The notes: a model not told the origin generated them from the letters alone. A DNA stretch of 9,456 nt from an uncultured Desulfuromonas sp. (GCA_937982495.1 CALJLX010000270.1:1-9456), one strand, 5' to 3'; positions 1 to 6,500 are shown, numbered from the stretch's first letter. A program made the numbers and translations.

Positions 1-57
1 TCACCCCTGCGGCGAGATTGTGGGTTTTGTGCAAGAAAAACCTCGGTTCGCTGTACA

Positions 58-125
58 AGGGGCGACCCATGGGTCGCCCCTACGGTCATTAATACGCGTA
101 AGGGCGACGCATGCGTCGCCCCTAC
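58..125. repeat. Pair of REP-like intergenic palindromes
   Basis: Two palindromes lie downstream of the mutase stop codon. The first (58-81) is a perfect 24-base palindrome centred on CCATGG. The second has a perfect 20-base core (102-121) centred on GCATGC and extends to 98-125 with one mismatched pair. Both share the arm GGCGAC and end in CCCCTAC, so they are two copies of one repeat family about 42 bases apart. Repeats of this shape are common between genes in Desulfuromonadia and other bacteria (recalled, not searched). They could fold in the mutase mRNA 3' end and protect it or slow transcription. No T-run follows on the minus strand, so they are not ordinary intrinsic terminators. Confidence 0.8.
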
Positions 126-151
126 CTGGAAAACAAAACGATTCGTACCTG

Positions 152-2296
152 TTACCGCCGTTTTTCCTCGATGGCGTCGAGGGTCTGGACGGCGGAGACG
201 GTGATCGGGGTGCCGGGGCCAAAGATGCGGGCGGCTCCCGCCGCGAGCAGTTCGTCGTAGTCCTGGCGGGGGATGACGCCGCCGCAGACGATGACGATGT
301 CGTCGGCGCCGAGTTTCTTCAGTTCGGCGGCGAGCTGCGGCACCAGGGTTTTGTGGCCGGCGGCGAGGCTGGAGACGCCGACCACGTGCACGTCGTTCTC
401 CACCGCCATCTTGGCCGCTTCCTCGGGGGTCTGGAAGAGCGGCCCCATGTCGACGTCGAAACCGGCGTCGGCGTAGGCGGTGGCGACGACCTTGGCCCCG
501 CGATCATGGCCGTCCTGCCCCATCTTGGCCACGAGAATACGCGGGCGGCGCCCTTCGGCGGCGGCAAAGGCGTCGATGCGCGCTTTCAATGCAGCGAAAT
601 CCTGATCTTTTTCCACAATCGATCCGTAAGCTCCCGAAACGAGTTTGATTTCGGCCCGATGGCGGCCGAAGACCTTTTCCATGGCGTCGGAAATCTCCCC
701 CACCGAGGCGCGCAGACGGGCGGCCTCGACGCACAGGCCGAGCAGATTCTGTTGCTGGTCCGTGCAGGCGGCGGTGATGGCGGCGAGGGCTTTTTGGCAG
801 GCGGCTTCATTCCGTTCGGCGCGCATCTTTTTCAGGCGGGCGATCTGTCCTTCGCGCACCGCCGTGTTGTCGATATCGAGGACGTCGATCGGTTCTTCCT
901 TGGCCAACTTATACTTATTGACGCCGACGATGACCTCCCGCCCCGAGTCGATGGCCGCCTGCTTTTTCGCGGCCGATTCCTCGATGCGCAGTTTCGGCAT
1001 CCCCGACTCGATGGCCTTGGTCATGCCGCCCAGTCCGTCGATCTCGGCAAGAATCTTCCGCGCCTCATCGATCAGGGCGGCGGTCAGCGATTCGACATAA
1101 TAGGAGCCGCCCAGGGGATCGATGACGTTGGTCACACCCGATTCTTCCTGGATGATGAGCTGGGTGTTGCGGGCGATGCGTGCCGACTGCTCGGTGGGCA
1201 AGGCGATGGCTTCGTCGAGGGCGTTGGTGTGCAGCGACTGGGTGCCGCCGAGAACCGCCGCCAGGGCTTCGAGGGTGGTGCGGATGACGTTGTTGTAGGG
1301 ATCCTGCTCGGTGAGGCTCCAGCCCGAGGTCTGGCAATGGGTGCGCAGCATGAGCGATTTGGGGTTTTTCGGCTGAAACCGCTGCATCAGGTCGGCCCAG
1401 AGGAAGCGGGCGGCGCGCAGCTTGGCGGCTTCCATGAAAAAGTTCATGCCGATGGCGAAAAAGAAGGAGAGGCGCGGGGCGAAGGCGTCGACATCGAGCC
1501 CTTTGGCCAGCGCCGCCTTGACGTACTCCAGGCCGTCGGCCAGGGTGAAGGCCAACTCCAGGGCGTTGTTGGCCCCGGCTTCCTGGATGTGATAGCCGGA
1601 AATGGAAATCGAGTTGAACTTGGGCATATATTTGCTGGTGTACTCGATGATGTCGGAGATGATCCGCATCGAGGGTTCCGGCGGGTAGATGTAGGTGTTG
1701 CGGACCATGAACTCCTTGAGGATGTCGTTCTGGATGGTCCCGGCCAGCTTCTCCTGGGAAACCCCCTGCTCCTCGGCGGCGACGATGTAGTTGGCCATGA
1801 TCGGCAGCACCGCGCCGTTCATGGTCATCGACACCGAAACCTTGTCCAGCGGGATGTCGGAAAAGAGGATCTTCATATCCTCGACGGAATCGATGGCGAC
1901 TCCGGCCTTGCCGACGTCGCCGACCACCCGGGGATGGTCCGAATCGTAGCCGCGATGGGTGGCGAGGTCGAAGGCGACGGAAAGGCCCTGCTGGCCGGCG
2001 GCGAGGTTGCGCTTGTAGAAGGCGTTCGATTCCTCGGCGGTGGAGAAACCGGCGTACTGACGCACCGTCCACGGGCGCCCGGCGTACATGGAGGCCATCG
2101 GCCCGCGCACGAAAGGGGCGATGCCGGGGAGGGTGTCGGCGGTCTCCAGTTTCTCGACATCGGCTTTGGTATAGAGAGGCTTGACTCGGATGCCCTCGGC
2201 CGTGTCCCACTGCAGTTTCTCCAGATTGTCGGCCTTGAGTTCCTTCTTGACCAGCGCTTCCCAATCGCTCAGGGGTTTTTTCTCGAACGAGCTCAT
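152..2296 (-). CDS. Methylmalonyl-CoA mutase, catalytic and B12-binding domains in one chain
   Basis: This 714-residue enzyme interconverts (R)-methylmalonyl-CoA and succinyl-CoA by a cobalamin radical mechanism in the cytoplasm. The N-terminal two thirds is the acyl-CoA mutase barrel. RQYAGFST (Tyr81), MVRNTY (Arg199) and SGYHIQEAG (Tyr235, His236) keep the spacing of Tyr89, Arg207, Tyr243 and His244 of the Propionibacterium enzyme. These residues favour methylmalonyl-CoA over isobutyryl-CoA as substrate. The C-terminal domain has the cobalamin motif DGHDRG (His597 as lower axial ligand) and a late CGGVIP glycine loop. Length fits the single-chain catalytic subunit. I chose the ATG at 2296 because AAAGG lies about 10 bases upstream. 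An in-frame TTG at 2365 would add 23 unconserved-looking residues. The gene follows the XRE-cupin regulator by 65 bases on the same strand. No epimerase or MeaB-type chaperone is in the window. Confidence 0.96.
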   Translation of the reverse strand: MSSFEKKPLSDWEALVKKELKADNLEKLQWDTAEGIRVKPLYTKADVEKLETADTLPGIAPFVRGPMASMYAGRPWTVRQYAGFSTAEESNAFYKRNLAAGQQGLSVAFDLATHRGYDSDHPRVVGDVGKAGVAIDSVEDMKILFSDIPLDKVSVSMTMNGAVLPIMANYIVAAEEQGVSQEKLAGTIQNDILKEFMVRNTYIYPPEPSMRIISDIIEYTSKYMPKFNSISISGYHIQEAGANNALELAFTLADGLEYVKAALAKGLDVDAFAPRLSFFFAIGMNFFMEAAKLRAARFLWADLMQRFQPKNPKSLMLRTHCQTSGWSLTEQDPYNNVIRTTLEALAAVLGGTQSLHTNALDEAIALPTEQSARIARNTQLIIQEESGVTNVIDPLGGSYYVESLTAALIDEARKILAEIDGLGGMTKAIESGMPKLRIEESAAKKQAAIDSGREVIVGVNKYKLAKEEPIDVLDIDNTAVREGQIARLKKMRAERNEAACQKALAAITAACTDQQQNLLGLCVEAARLRASVGEISDAMEKVFGRHRAEIKLVSGAYGSIVEKDQDFAALKARIDAFAAAEGRRPRILVAKMGQDGHDRGAKVVATAYADAGFDVDMGPLFQTPEEAAKMAVENDVHVVGVSSLAAGHKTLVPQLAAELKKLGADDIVIVCGGVIPRQDYDELLAAGAARIFGPGTPITVSAVQTLDAIEEKRR

Positions 2297-2320
2297 TCGC
2301 GGAAAACCTTTCTTTTTATC

Positions 2321-2347
2321 GGTGAGGAGTGAGGGGTACGCCTCACC
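2321..2347 (-). other. Small inverted repeat in the regulator-mutase spacer
   Basis: On the plus strand, GGTGAGG (2321-2327) and a second GTGAGG (2329-2334) can each pair with CCTCACC (2341-2347). The spacer can therefore form either of two mutually exclusive hairpins in the mRNA, just upstream of the mutase ribosome-binding site. The tract resembles the GTGAGG/CCTCAC-rich intergenic repeats I recall from related genomes. A regulatory role is speculative. Confidence 0.4.
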
Positions 2348-2361
2348 CCTTGCGTTCTTGA

Positions 2362-2922
2362 TCAACGGGTGACTACGGCGAGCACCTGAACTTCGTTGCC
2401 GTCGTAGGAGAGCAGCCGGTGGCGGAGGGAGGAGTCGAAATAGACGGCGTCCCCTTCTTCGAGGATGATCCGCTCTTCGTCGAGGATGATTTCGGCCCGC
2501 CCCTTGATAATCAGCAGGAACTCTTCCCCTTCGTGGTTGTAGAGGGTTTCCTCGCCGGCGCGTTCGGAAACGGTCACCAGGAAGGGTTCCATCTTCTTGT
2601 TGTGCTTGCGGAAGGAGAGGGCTTCGTAGGTGTAGCCGTGGCCGGTGCCGGCCTTGGAGATGACCCGGTTGATGACCCGCCGGGCGTCCTTGCGCACCAC
2701 CTCGTACTTGTGCTCTTCTTCTTCCTCCTCGAAGAAGTGCCCCATTTTCACGTCGAAAAAGCGCGCCAGTTTGGAGAGGGTGGCGATGGGCGGCGAGACG
2801 TTGTTATTTTCGATCTGCGAGATGAGCGCGGGGGAGAAGCCGGTTTCGCGGGCGACATCCTGCAACGTCAGCTTGCGCGCCTTGCGGAGCTTCTTTATTT
2901 TCGCGCCGATTTTGTATTCCAT
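2362..2922 (-). CDS. XRE-family transcriptional regulator with C-terminal cupin domain
   Basis: This 186-residue protein has an N-terminal XRE helix-turn-helix (about residues 6-62) with the typical run LTLQDVARETGFSPALISQIE. The C-terminal cupin (about 112-182) contains a NHEGEEF motif (His130, Glu134) and a second motif ending in RH (His168). These could bind a metal or small ligand. Between the domains is an acidic run of six glutamates (65-70). Proteins of this design usually sense a metabolite through the cupin and act as local repressors or activators. The ATG at 2922 has CAGGG about 8 bases upstream. The gene is first in a two-gene unit with methylmalonyl-CoA mutase, so it probably controls that gene and itself. 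The ligand is unknown; an acyl-CoA or propionate-related compound is a guess from context. Confidence 0.92.
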   Translation of the reverse strand: MEYKIGAKIKKLRKARKLTLQDVARETGFSPALISQIENNNVSPPIATLSKLARFFDVKMGHFFEEEEEEHKYEVVRKDARRVINRVISKAGTGHGYTYEALSFRKHNKKMEPFLVTVSERAGEETLYNHEGEEFLLIIKGRAEIILDEERIILEEGDAVYFDSSLRHRLLSYDGNEVQVLAVVTR

Positions 2923-2963
2923 GAACAGCCCTGTAAAAGCAAAAAGTGGTTTTATTCCAATCG

Positions 2964-2992
2964 GATATATCGAAAACGAGGGATATTGTCAA
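2964..2992 (-). promoter_or_regulatory. Promoter of the regulator-mutase unit
   Basis: Read on the minus strand, a perfect -35 box TTGACA (2987-2992) is followed by a 17-base spacer and TATATC (2964-2969), which matches four of six bases of the sigma70 -10 consensus. The expected start is near 2957, giving a leader of about 35 bases. The -10 box forms part of the 8-base palindrome GATATATC (2964-2971), a possible operator core for the regulator. Confidence 0.65.
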
Positions 2993-3001
2993 CAGAATTA
3001 A

Positions 3002-3029
3002 TTTAACTAAGATAAAAACATTTAACCAA
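3002..3029. promoter_or_regulatory. Possible operator: two TTTAAC(T/C)AA half-repeats
   Basis: TTTAACTAA (3002-3010) and TTTAACCAA (3021-3029) are direct near-repeats 19 bases apart, about two helical turns. They sit in an AT-rich island just upstream of the minus-strand -35 box. The island contrasts with the GC-rich surroundings. The repeats could be regulator sites or an UP-like element; there is no direct evidence for either. Confidence 0.3.
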
Positions 3030-3081
3030 ACTAAACGGATACTTAGCGCCGGTCGCGGAGCGGCATTTCGAGGCGCGGCCG

Positions 3082-3110
3082 TTGACATTCTCGGGGGAAT
3101 CCTCTAATTT
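3082..3110 (+). promoter_or_regulatory. Promoter of the unknown gene-mqnB-mqnD unit
   Basis: A perfect TTGACA (3082-3087) is followed after 17 bases by TAATTT (3105-3110). The overlapping TTTAAT (3108-3113) is a closer -10 match but at 20-base spacing. Transcription would begin near 3117-3120, giving a leader of about 65-70 bases to the TTG start at 3186. The -10 match is weak, so the -35 box carries most of the evidence. Confidence 0.5.
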
Positions 3111-3185
3111 AATCGAGTGTGGAACCATCGGATTAAACAGGCGTCCGCACCTTCGCGCATCATTCTATCGAACAAAGGATTCCCC

Positions 3186-4271
3186 TTGTCATCCCCGTTT
3201 CTGCAACTTCCCCTGGGCCTGCGCCTCTGGCCGCCGGCGCCCGGAACCCCGGTGCCGATCTACACCGAAGGCTATGTCCTCGGTCCCCTGGAAAACACCA
3301 CCGATTCCTATCGTTTCTCGGTCATGGTCGACGCCGACCGGATTCCCGGCCTGTTGGCCGCCCTGGTGCCGCGCCTGCCCGAGGAGATGTTTTTCATCCT
3401 CGAATACTACGACAACGAGGTGGCGACCTCGCAAGAGGAAAATCCCACCCCGACCATCTACTATTCCCCCTACCTGCCGACAGCGGAGATTCTCGAAGCG
3501 CTCGAACCTTACCTGCCGCGGCTGATTCACGACGGCTTTGTCGGTTTCGGCCTGGCCAACAACCGGGAAGGGATCGAGGTCTTCTATTCGGAGGAAAAGG
3601 TTCTGACCTGCTTCACCGGCAATCACCTGCGCATCACCGACCTGTTGGCGAGCCGGGGCATCCGTCACGATCCCGAGTTGCTCTTTCCCACGGACAGCGG
3701 TCATGATCATCTGTCGCTGATGTGCCTGCCGCGCAAGTCGCTCCCCGCGCCCTTCGCCCAGATGAGCGAGAGCGAGCTCGATTATGCCTGCTTCTGCGAG
3801 GAGCTCTGCGACCTGCTCGATATGTATCCGGTCGCCGACGATTTCGCTTTCTTCCTTTCGAAAAAGGAGCAGGACCAGATCGAGGCGCTCCTGAGCGAGC
3901 ATCCCGACTACGGGGAATTCGCCGAGGAAGATTTCGGCGGGCTGCTCCTCGACTGGAGCGATTTCGTCAGCGAGTGCGTCGCCGGTTTTCAGGGGGATCT
4001 CTGGGAGTACCGCCAGGGTCTGCGGCTGCGCGATCTGATCGAATTCGTCATGGCCGGGTCGGCGCCGGCCTTGGCCGAAAAGATCCGCGAGATCGTCGCC
4101 GAAAGCGACGAGCGCTTTCAGGAAAATCTGGTCGACCGGCGCAAGCGCCTCGATCCGCCAATGGAAGGAGCGCCCGCGGACAGCGATCTCTTCTGGTATC
4201 AGGGGATCGTCCGCAATCAGGGGGTTCCCTTGCGCCGCGATCTGATTCGCCAGGGCTGGTATCAGTCGTGA
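3186..4271 (+). CDS. Conserved-looking protein of unknown function, first gene of the mqn operon
   Basis: I do not recognise this 361-residue protein. I chose the TTG at 3186 because AAAGGA (3174-3179) lies six bases upstream; an in-frame GTG at 3117 has no comparable site and sits at the predicted transcription start. No signal peptide or membrane segment is visible. The first half is rich in aromatic and proline residues, with the run LPEEMFFILEYYDNE (65-78). The middle has TDSGHDHLSLMCLP (169-182) and a small cysteine cluster, CFCEELC (Cys202, Cys204, Cys208), that might bind metal. The rest is acidic and probably helical, with a basic C-terminal end. The protein sequence reads naturally in this frame, whereas the long opposite-strand frame has low-complexity composition. 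It precedes mqnB by 67 bases on the same strand, so cotranscription is likely. A link to menaquinone is inferred from position only. Confidence 0.8.
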   Translation: MSSPFLQLPLGLRLWPPAPGTPVPIYTEGYVLGPLENTTDSYRFSVMVDADRIPGLLAALVPRLPEEMFFILEYYDNEVATSQEENPTPTIYYSPYLPTAEILEALEPYLPRLIHDGFVGFGLANNREGIEVFYSEEKVLTCFTGNHLRITDLLASRGIRHDPELLFPTDSGHDHLSLMCLPRKSLPAPFAQMSESELDYACFCEELCDLLDMYPVADDFAFFLSKKEQDQIEALLSEHPDYGEFAEEDFGGLLLDWSDFVSECVAGFQGDLWEYRQGLRLRDLIEFVMAGSAPALAEKIREIVAESDERFQENLVDRRKRLDPPMEGAPADSDLFWYQGIVRNQGVPLRRDLIRQGWYQS

Positions 4272-4338
4272 GCCGTCCCGTATCCCGCTCCTCTGACGCT
4301 CTCCCCGTGCCGTTTTCCTCCTATTTCCGCCGGTGCCC

Positions 4339-5085
4339 ATGATCGCCCTGCTCGCCGCCGTTCCCCTGGAAACCAGCCTGCTGCGCCGCTTTTTGAGCCC
4401 CTGCGAGGTGCGCAATTGCGGCGGGCGCGAGCTCTACCTCGGTGCGCGCCTGGGGCGTAGCGTCGCCCTCATGCACTGCGGCGTCGGCAAGGTCAACGCC
4501 GCCGCCGCGACCACGCTGCTGCTCGCCACCTATCGGCCGGCGGCGGTGATCGTTCTCGGCTGCGGCGGCGCTTTCCCCGGTTCCGGGCTGGGGGTGGGGG
4601 ATCTGGCCGTGGCCGGAGAAGAGATTCACGGCGACGAAGGCGCCCTCACGCCGCAGGGCTTTCTCGATATGGAAGCCCTCGGCCTGCCGTTGGCGCGACG
4701 CGGCAACCAGTCCTATTACAACCGTTATCCCTGCTGCCCCTGGCTGCTGGAAAAGGTCCGCAACCTCTTCAATTCCCCGGCGCGGGAGCGCTTCGCCCAG
4801 GTGGCCTTCGGCCCCTTCGTCACTGTCTCCACCTGTTCCGGTACCCTCGCCGCCGGCGCGGCCCTGGCCGCGCGCACCGGCGGCATCTGTGAAAACATGG
4901 AAGGCGCCGCCATCGCCCAGATCTGTGCCCTGCACGACATTCCCTTCCTCGAAATCCGCGGCATCTCCAACCTGGTGGAAGACCGCGACCTGGCGCGCTG
5001 GGATCTCAAGGCGGGCGCCGAGACGGCGCAATGGGCGGTGCAGGAGTTGCTCAACCGCTGGCACGACAGCAAGGAAAGCGCATGA
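4339..5085 (+). CDS. mqnB: Futalosine hydrolase (menaquinone biosynthesis)
   Basis: This 248-residue nucleosidase cleaves futalosine to dehypoxanthine futalosine and hypoxanthine in the futalosine route to menaquinone. It belongs to the PNP/MTA-nucleosidase fold. The N-terminus MIALLAAVPLET is typical. A glycine-rich phosphorylase loop (GCGGAFPGSG, about 74-83) follows. The ENMEGAA motif (185-191) supplies the substrate-binding Met-Glu pair, and RGISNLVEDRD (207-217) has Asn211 where MTA/SAH nucleosidases have catalytic Asp. That substitution, together with the mqnD neighbour, supports futalosine hydrolase over MTA nucleosidase. I prefer the ATG at 4339 to the GTG at 4333 by family fit. Neither has a clear Shine-Dalgarno site; the upstream stretch is pyrimidine-rich. 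The 3' end overlaps mqnD by four bases (ATGA). Confidence 0.92.
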   Translation: MIALLAAVPLETSLLRRFLSPCEVRNCGGRELYLGARLGRSVALMHCGVGKVNAAAATTLLLATYRPAAVIVLGCGGAFPGSGLGVGDLAVAGEEIHGDEGALTPQGFLDMEALGLPLARRGNQSYYNRYPCCPWLLEKVRNLFNSPARERFAQVAFGPFVTVSTCSGTLAAGAALAARTGGICENMEGAAIAQICALHDIPFLEIRGISNLVEDRDLARWDLKAGAETAQWAVQELLNRWHDSKESA

Positions 5086-5918
5086 CCCGGACCCTGACCC
5101 TCGGTTATTCCCCCTGTCCCAACGACACCTTCATTTTCGATGCCCTGGTCCACCGGCGTATTCTCCTGGGGGATTTCGAGTTTCGGGAACGGTTGGAGGA
5201 TGTGGAAACCCTCAATGCCCTGGCCCTGGCGGGAACCCTCGACATAACCAAGGTTTCCTATCACGCCTTGGGTCATCTGCGTCGGGACTATGCCCTGCTG
5301 CGCAGCGGCGGCGCCCTCGGTCGCGGCTGCGGCCCGCTGGTGGTGGCTCGGGAAGCTGGGGATATGGCGTCTCTGCGCGGACGGCCCATCGCCATCCCCG
5401 GACGGCTGACGACCGCCAACCTGCTCTTGCAGCTTTACGGCGAAGGTTTCGATCGGGTACGGATCATGCCCTTCGACCGGATCATGGAGGCCGTGGCGGA
5501 GGGCGAGGTGGCGGCCGGGGTCATCATCCACGAATCCCGTTTCACCTATCCGGCCCTGGGTCTGCATAAAATCCTCGATCTCGGCCAGTGGTGGGAGGAG
5601 ACGACCGGTCGGCCGATCCCGCTCGGCGGCATCCTGATCAAACGCTCCCTCGGCGCGGGACTGATCCGGGAATTCGACCAAGCGCTACGGCGCTCCGTCG
5701 AATTCGCCTTCGCCCATCCCGAGCTCTCCCGCCCCTACATCAAGGACCATGCCCAGGAACTGGCGGATACGGTCATCGATAGTCATATCGGGTTGTACGT
5801 CAACCCCTTTTCCCTCGATCTCGGGGAGGATGGGCTGGCGGCGGTGACGACCCTGTTGGCGCGGGCCGAGGAGCGGGGACTGATTCCCCCCTGCGAGTTG
5901 CCCCTGCTCGGCTATTGA
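5082..5918 (+). CDS. mqnD: 1,4-dihydroxy-6-naphthoate synthase (menaquinone biosynthesis)
   Basis: This 278-residue enzyme converts cyclic dehypoxanthine futalosine to 1,4-dihydroxy-6-naphthoate, a later step of the futalosine menaquinone pathway. The fold resembles a periplasmic binding protein but there is no signal peptide, so it is cytoplasmic. The signature GYSPCPNDTFIF is at residues 8-19. IIHESRF includes His150, which by position matches the catalytic histidine reported for the family. WWEETTGRPIPLGG begins at about 170. The ATG at 5082 overlaps the mqnB stop (ATGA) and has AAGGAA inside the mqnB end, so the two are probably translationally coupled. The other pathway genes (mqnA, mqnC, mqnE) are not in the window and must lie elsewhere. 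Length is normal for the family and no key residue is obviously missing. Confidence 0.95.
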   Translation: MTRTLTLGYSPCPNDTFIFDALVHRRILLGDFEFRERLEDVETLNALALAGTLDITKVSYHALGHLRRDYALLRSGGALGRGCGPLVVAREAGDMASLRGRPIAIPGRLTTANLLLQLYGEGFDRVRIMPFDRIMEAVAEGEVAAGVIIHESRFTYPALGLHKILDLGQWWEETTGRPIPLGGILIKRSLGAGLIREFDQALRRSVEFAFAHPELSRPYIKDHAQELADTVIDSHIGLYVNPFSLDLGEDGLAAVTTLLARAEERGLIPPCELPLLGY

Positions 5919-6086
5919 GGCGAGTCGCGCCCACGATCGGGGAAAATTTAACCTTGACAGGGTTTGATCCCCCGCCTCCCGCTCCTGACCGGTCTTTTTT
6001 CCGCTGGCGCTCTCCCCTTTCTTCCCGCCCTGACCGAGGCCCTTCGCACGCCCCGCCGCGCATCGCTAATCCCTTGATTTTCCATC

Positions 6087-6125
6087 GGCGGACAGGAACG
6101 CGCCGGAGTGCGCGCCCTGTCCGTC
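6087..6125 (+). other. Strong hairpin in the mqnD 3' region
   Basis: GGCGGACAGG (6087-6096) pairs with CCTGTCCGTC (6116-6125) with one G-U pair. An inner stem CGCGC/GCGCG (6099-6103 with 6110-6114) closes a six-base loop, cggagt. The total is about 15 pairs with one small internal loop. No T-run follows directly. It could be a transcript-end stabiliser, part of a small RNA, or a protein-binding site. Confidence 0.55.
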
Positions 6126-6158
6126 AACCAGCGGAGATTTCCAGAAAACCTGGTTTCG

Positions 6159-6189
6159 CTGCTTAACATCCCGTTTTAGCGGTTTTTTT
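6159..6189 (+). terminator. Probable intrinsic terminator of the mqn operon
   Basis: CTGCTTAA (6159-6166) pairs with TTTAGCGG (6175-6182) with one mismatch and one G-U pair, and is followed by seven T (6183-6189). The stem is short, so strength is uncertain. It lies upstream of the next promoter, where a terminator is expected. A separate weaker hairpin at 6130-6160 shares its last two bases with this stem. Confidence 0.45.
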
Positions 6190-6202
6190 CGGTCTTGGCC
6201 TA

Positions 6203-6230
6203 TTGCGCCGGGAAGGTCTTTCCCTATACT
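6203..6230 (+). promoter_or_regulatory. Promoter of the zinc-ribbon gene
   Basis: TATACT (6225-6230) is a good -10 box, five of six bases. TTGCGC (6203-6208) is a partial -35 at 16-base spacing. Between them lies the inverted repeat GGGAA-ggtct-TTCCC (6210-6224), a possible operator. The expected leader before the ATG at 6288 is about 50 bases. Confidence 0.5.
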
Positions 6231-6287
6231 CTATAAAAAAGCCCGTGAATGATCGCCGGCCCACGACCCCGACGAAAGGAGAACGCC

Positions 6288-6500
6288 ATGAAGTGTCCGA
6301 TCTGCAAACACCAATCCTTCAAAGCGGTGGACCTGCATTCCGAGGGCTTTTACGCGGACATTCTCGAATGCAGGGTCTGCGGCACGGTCTGGTCCGTGAA
6401 TCACGGCGTCGTCCAGGTCATCAAGGATGTCCACAAGGACTCCTTCCTCGAAGGGTCTTCCGAGAGTGTGGATGGGGACGATTACATCCTCGCTACCTGA
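6288..6500 (+). CDS. Small zinc-ribbon protein, function unknown
   Basis: This 70-residue protein begins at ATG 6288 with a strong ribosome-binding site AAAGGAG (6275-6281) six bases upstream. It has two CxxC knuckles, CPIC (Cys3, Cys6) and CRVC (Cys28, Cys31), spaced as in a rubredoxin-like or TFIIB-like zinc ribbon that binds one zinc ion. The segment after the ribbon (about 35-50) is hydrophobic and charged. The C-terminal 20 residues are acidic and probably disordered. Such small ribbons may bind nucleic acid or a protein partner, but nothing here says which. It is a single-gene unit with its own promoter. The stop codon touches the start of a 123-base inverted repeat, so its original 3' end may have been altered by insertion. 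An overlapping longer frame from 6203 has no ribosome-binding site and is rejected. Confidence 0.85.
   Translation: MKCPICKHQSFKAVDLHSEGFYADILECRVCGTVWSVNHGVVQVIKDVHKDSFLEGSSESVDGDDYILAT

Larger units (their letters stand above)
5919..6202 (+). other. Intergenic region downstream of mqnD: C-rich then structured
   Basis: No credible gene is seen in these 284 bases. From about 5968 to 6058 the plus strand is clearly richer in C than G, as expected of a Rho-loading site on the mqn transcript. From 6087 onward it turns into hairpin-forming sequence ending in a run of seven T. Short open frames here look like chance frames of GC-rich DNA: they have Arg/Pro-rich composition and no ribosome-binding site. 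The likely job is transcription termination of the mqn operon. Confidence 0.5.

Noticed and set aside
58..125. CRISPR array or phage attachment site
   Set aside because: There are only two units, each a self-palindrome without uniform spacers, and no cas, integrase or tRNA gene is nearby.
20..2332. 770-codon open frame on the plus strand opposite the mutase gene
   Set aside because: It is antisense to a gene with clear catalytic motifs. The product is Gly/Asp/Val-rich low-complexity sequence and has no ribosome-binding site, as expected of a shadow frame in GC-rich DNA.
2294..2365. TTG start at 2365 for the mutase
   Set aside because: It would add 23 residues without family similarity, whereas the ATG at 2296 has a Shine-Dalgarno-like AAAGG.
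3189..4415. 408-codon minus-strand frame opposite the unknown gene and the mqnB start
   Set aside because: Its product is low-complexity and Arg/Gly-rich, it overlaps the start of mqnB, and the plus-strand frame has a promoter, ribosome-binding site and natural composition.
5954..5959. TTGACA as a promoter -35 box after mqnD
   Set aside because: No -10-like hexamer lies 15-19 bases downstream; the sequence there is C-rich.
5800..6169. Short open frames on both strands after mqnD
   Set aside because: Their products are Arg/Pro/Ser-rich, they lack ribosome-binding sites, and the region is better explained by hairpins and a terminator.
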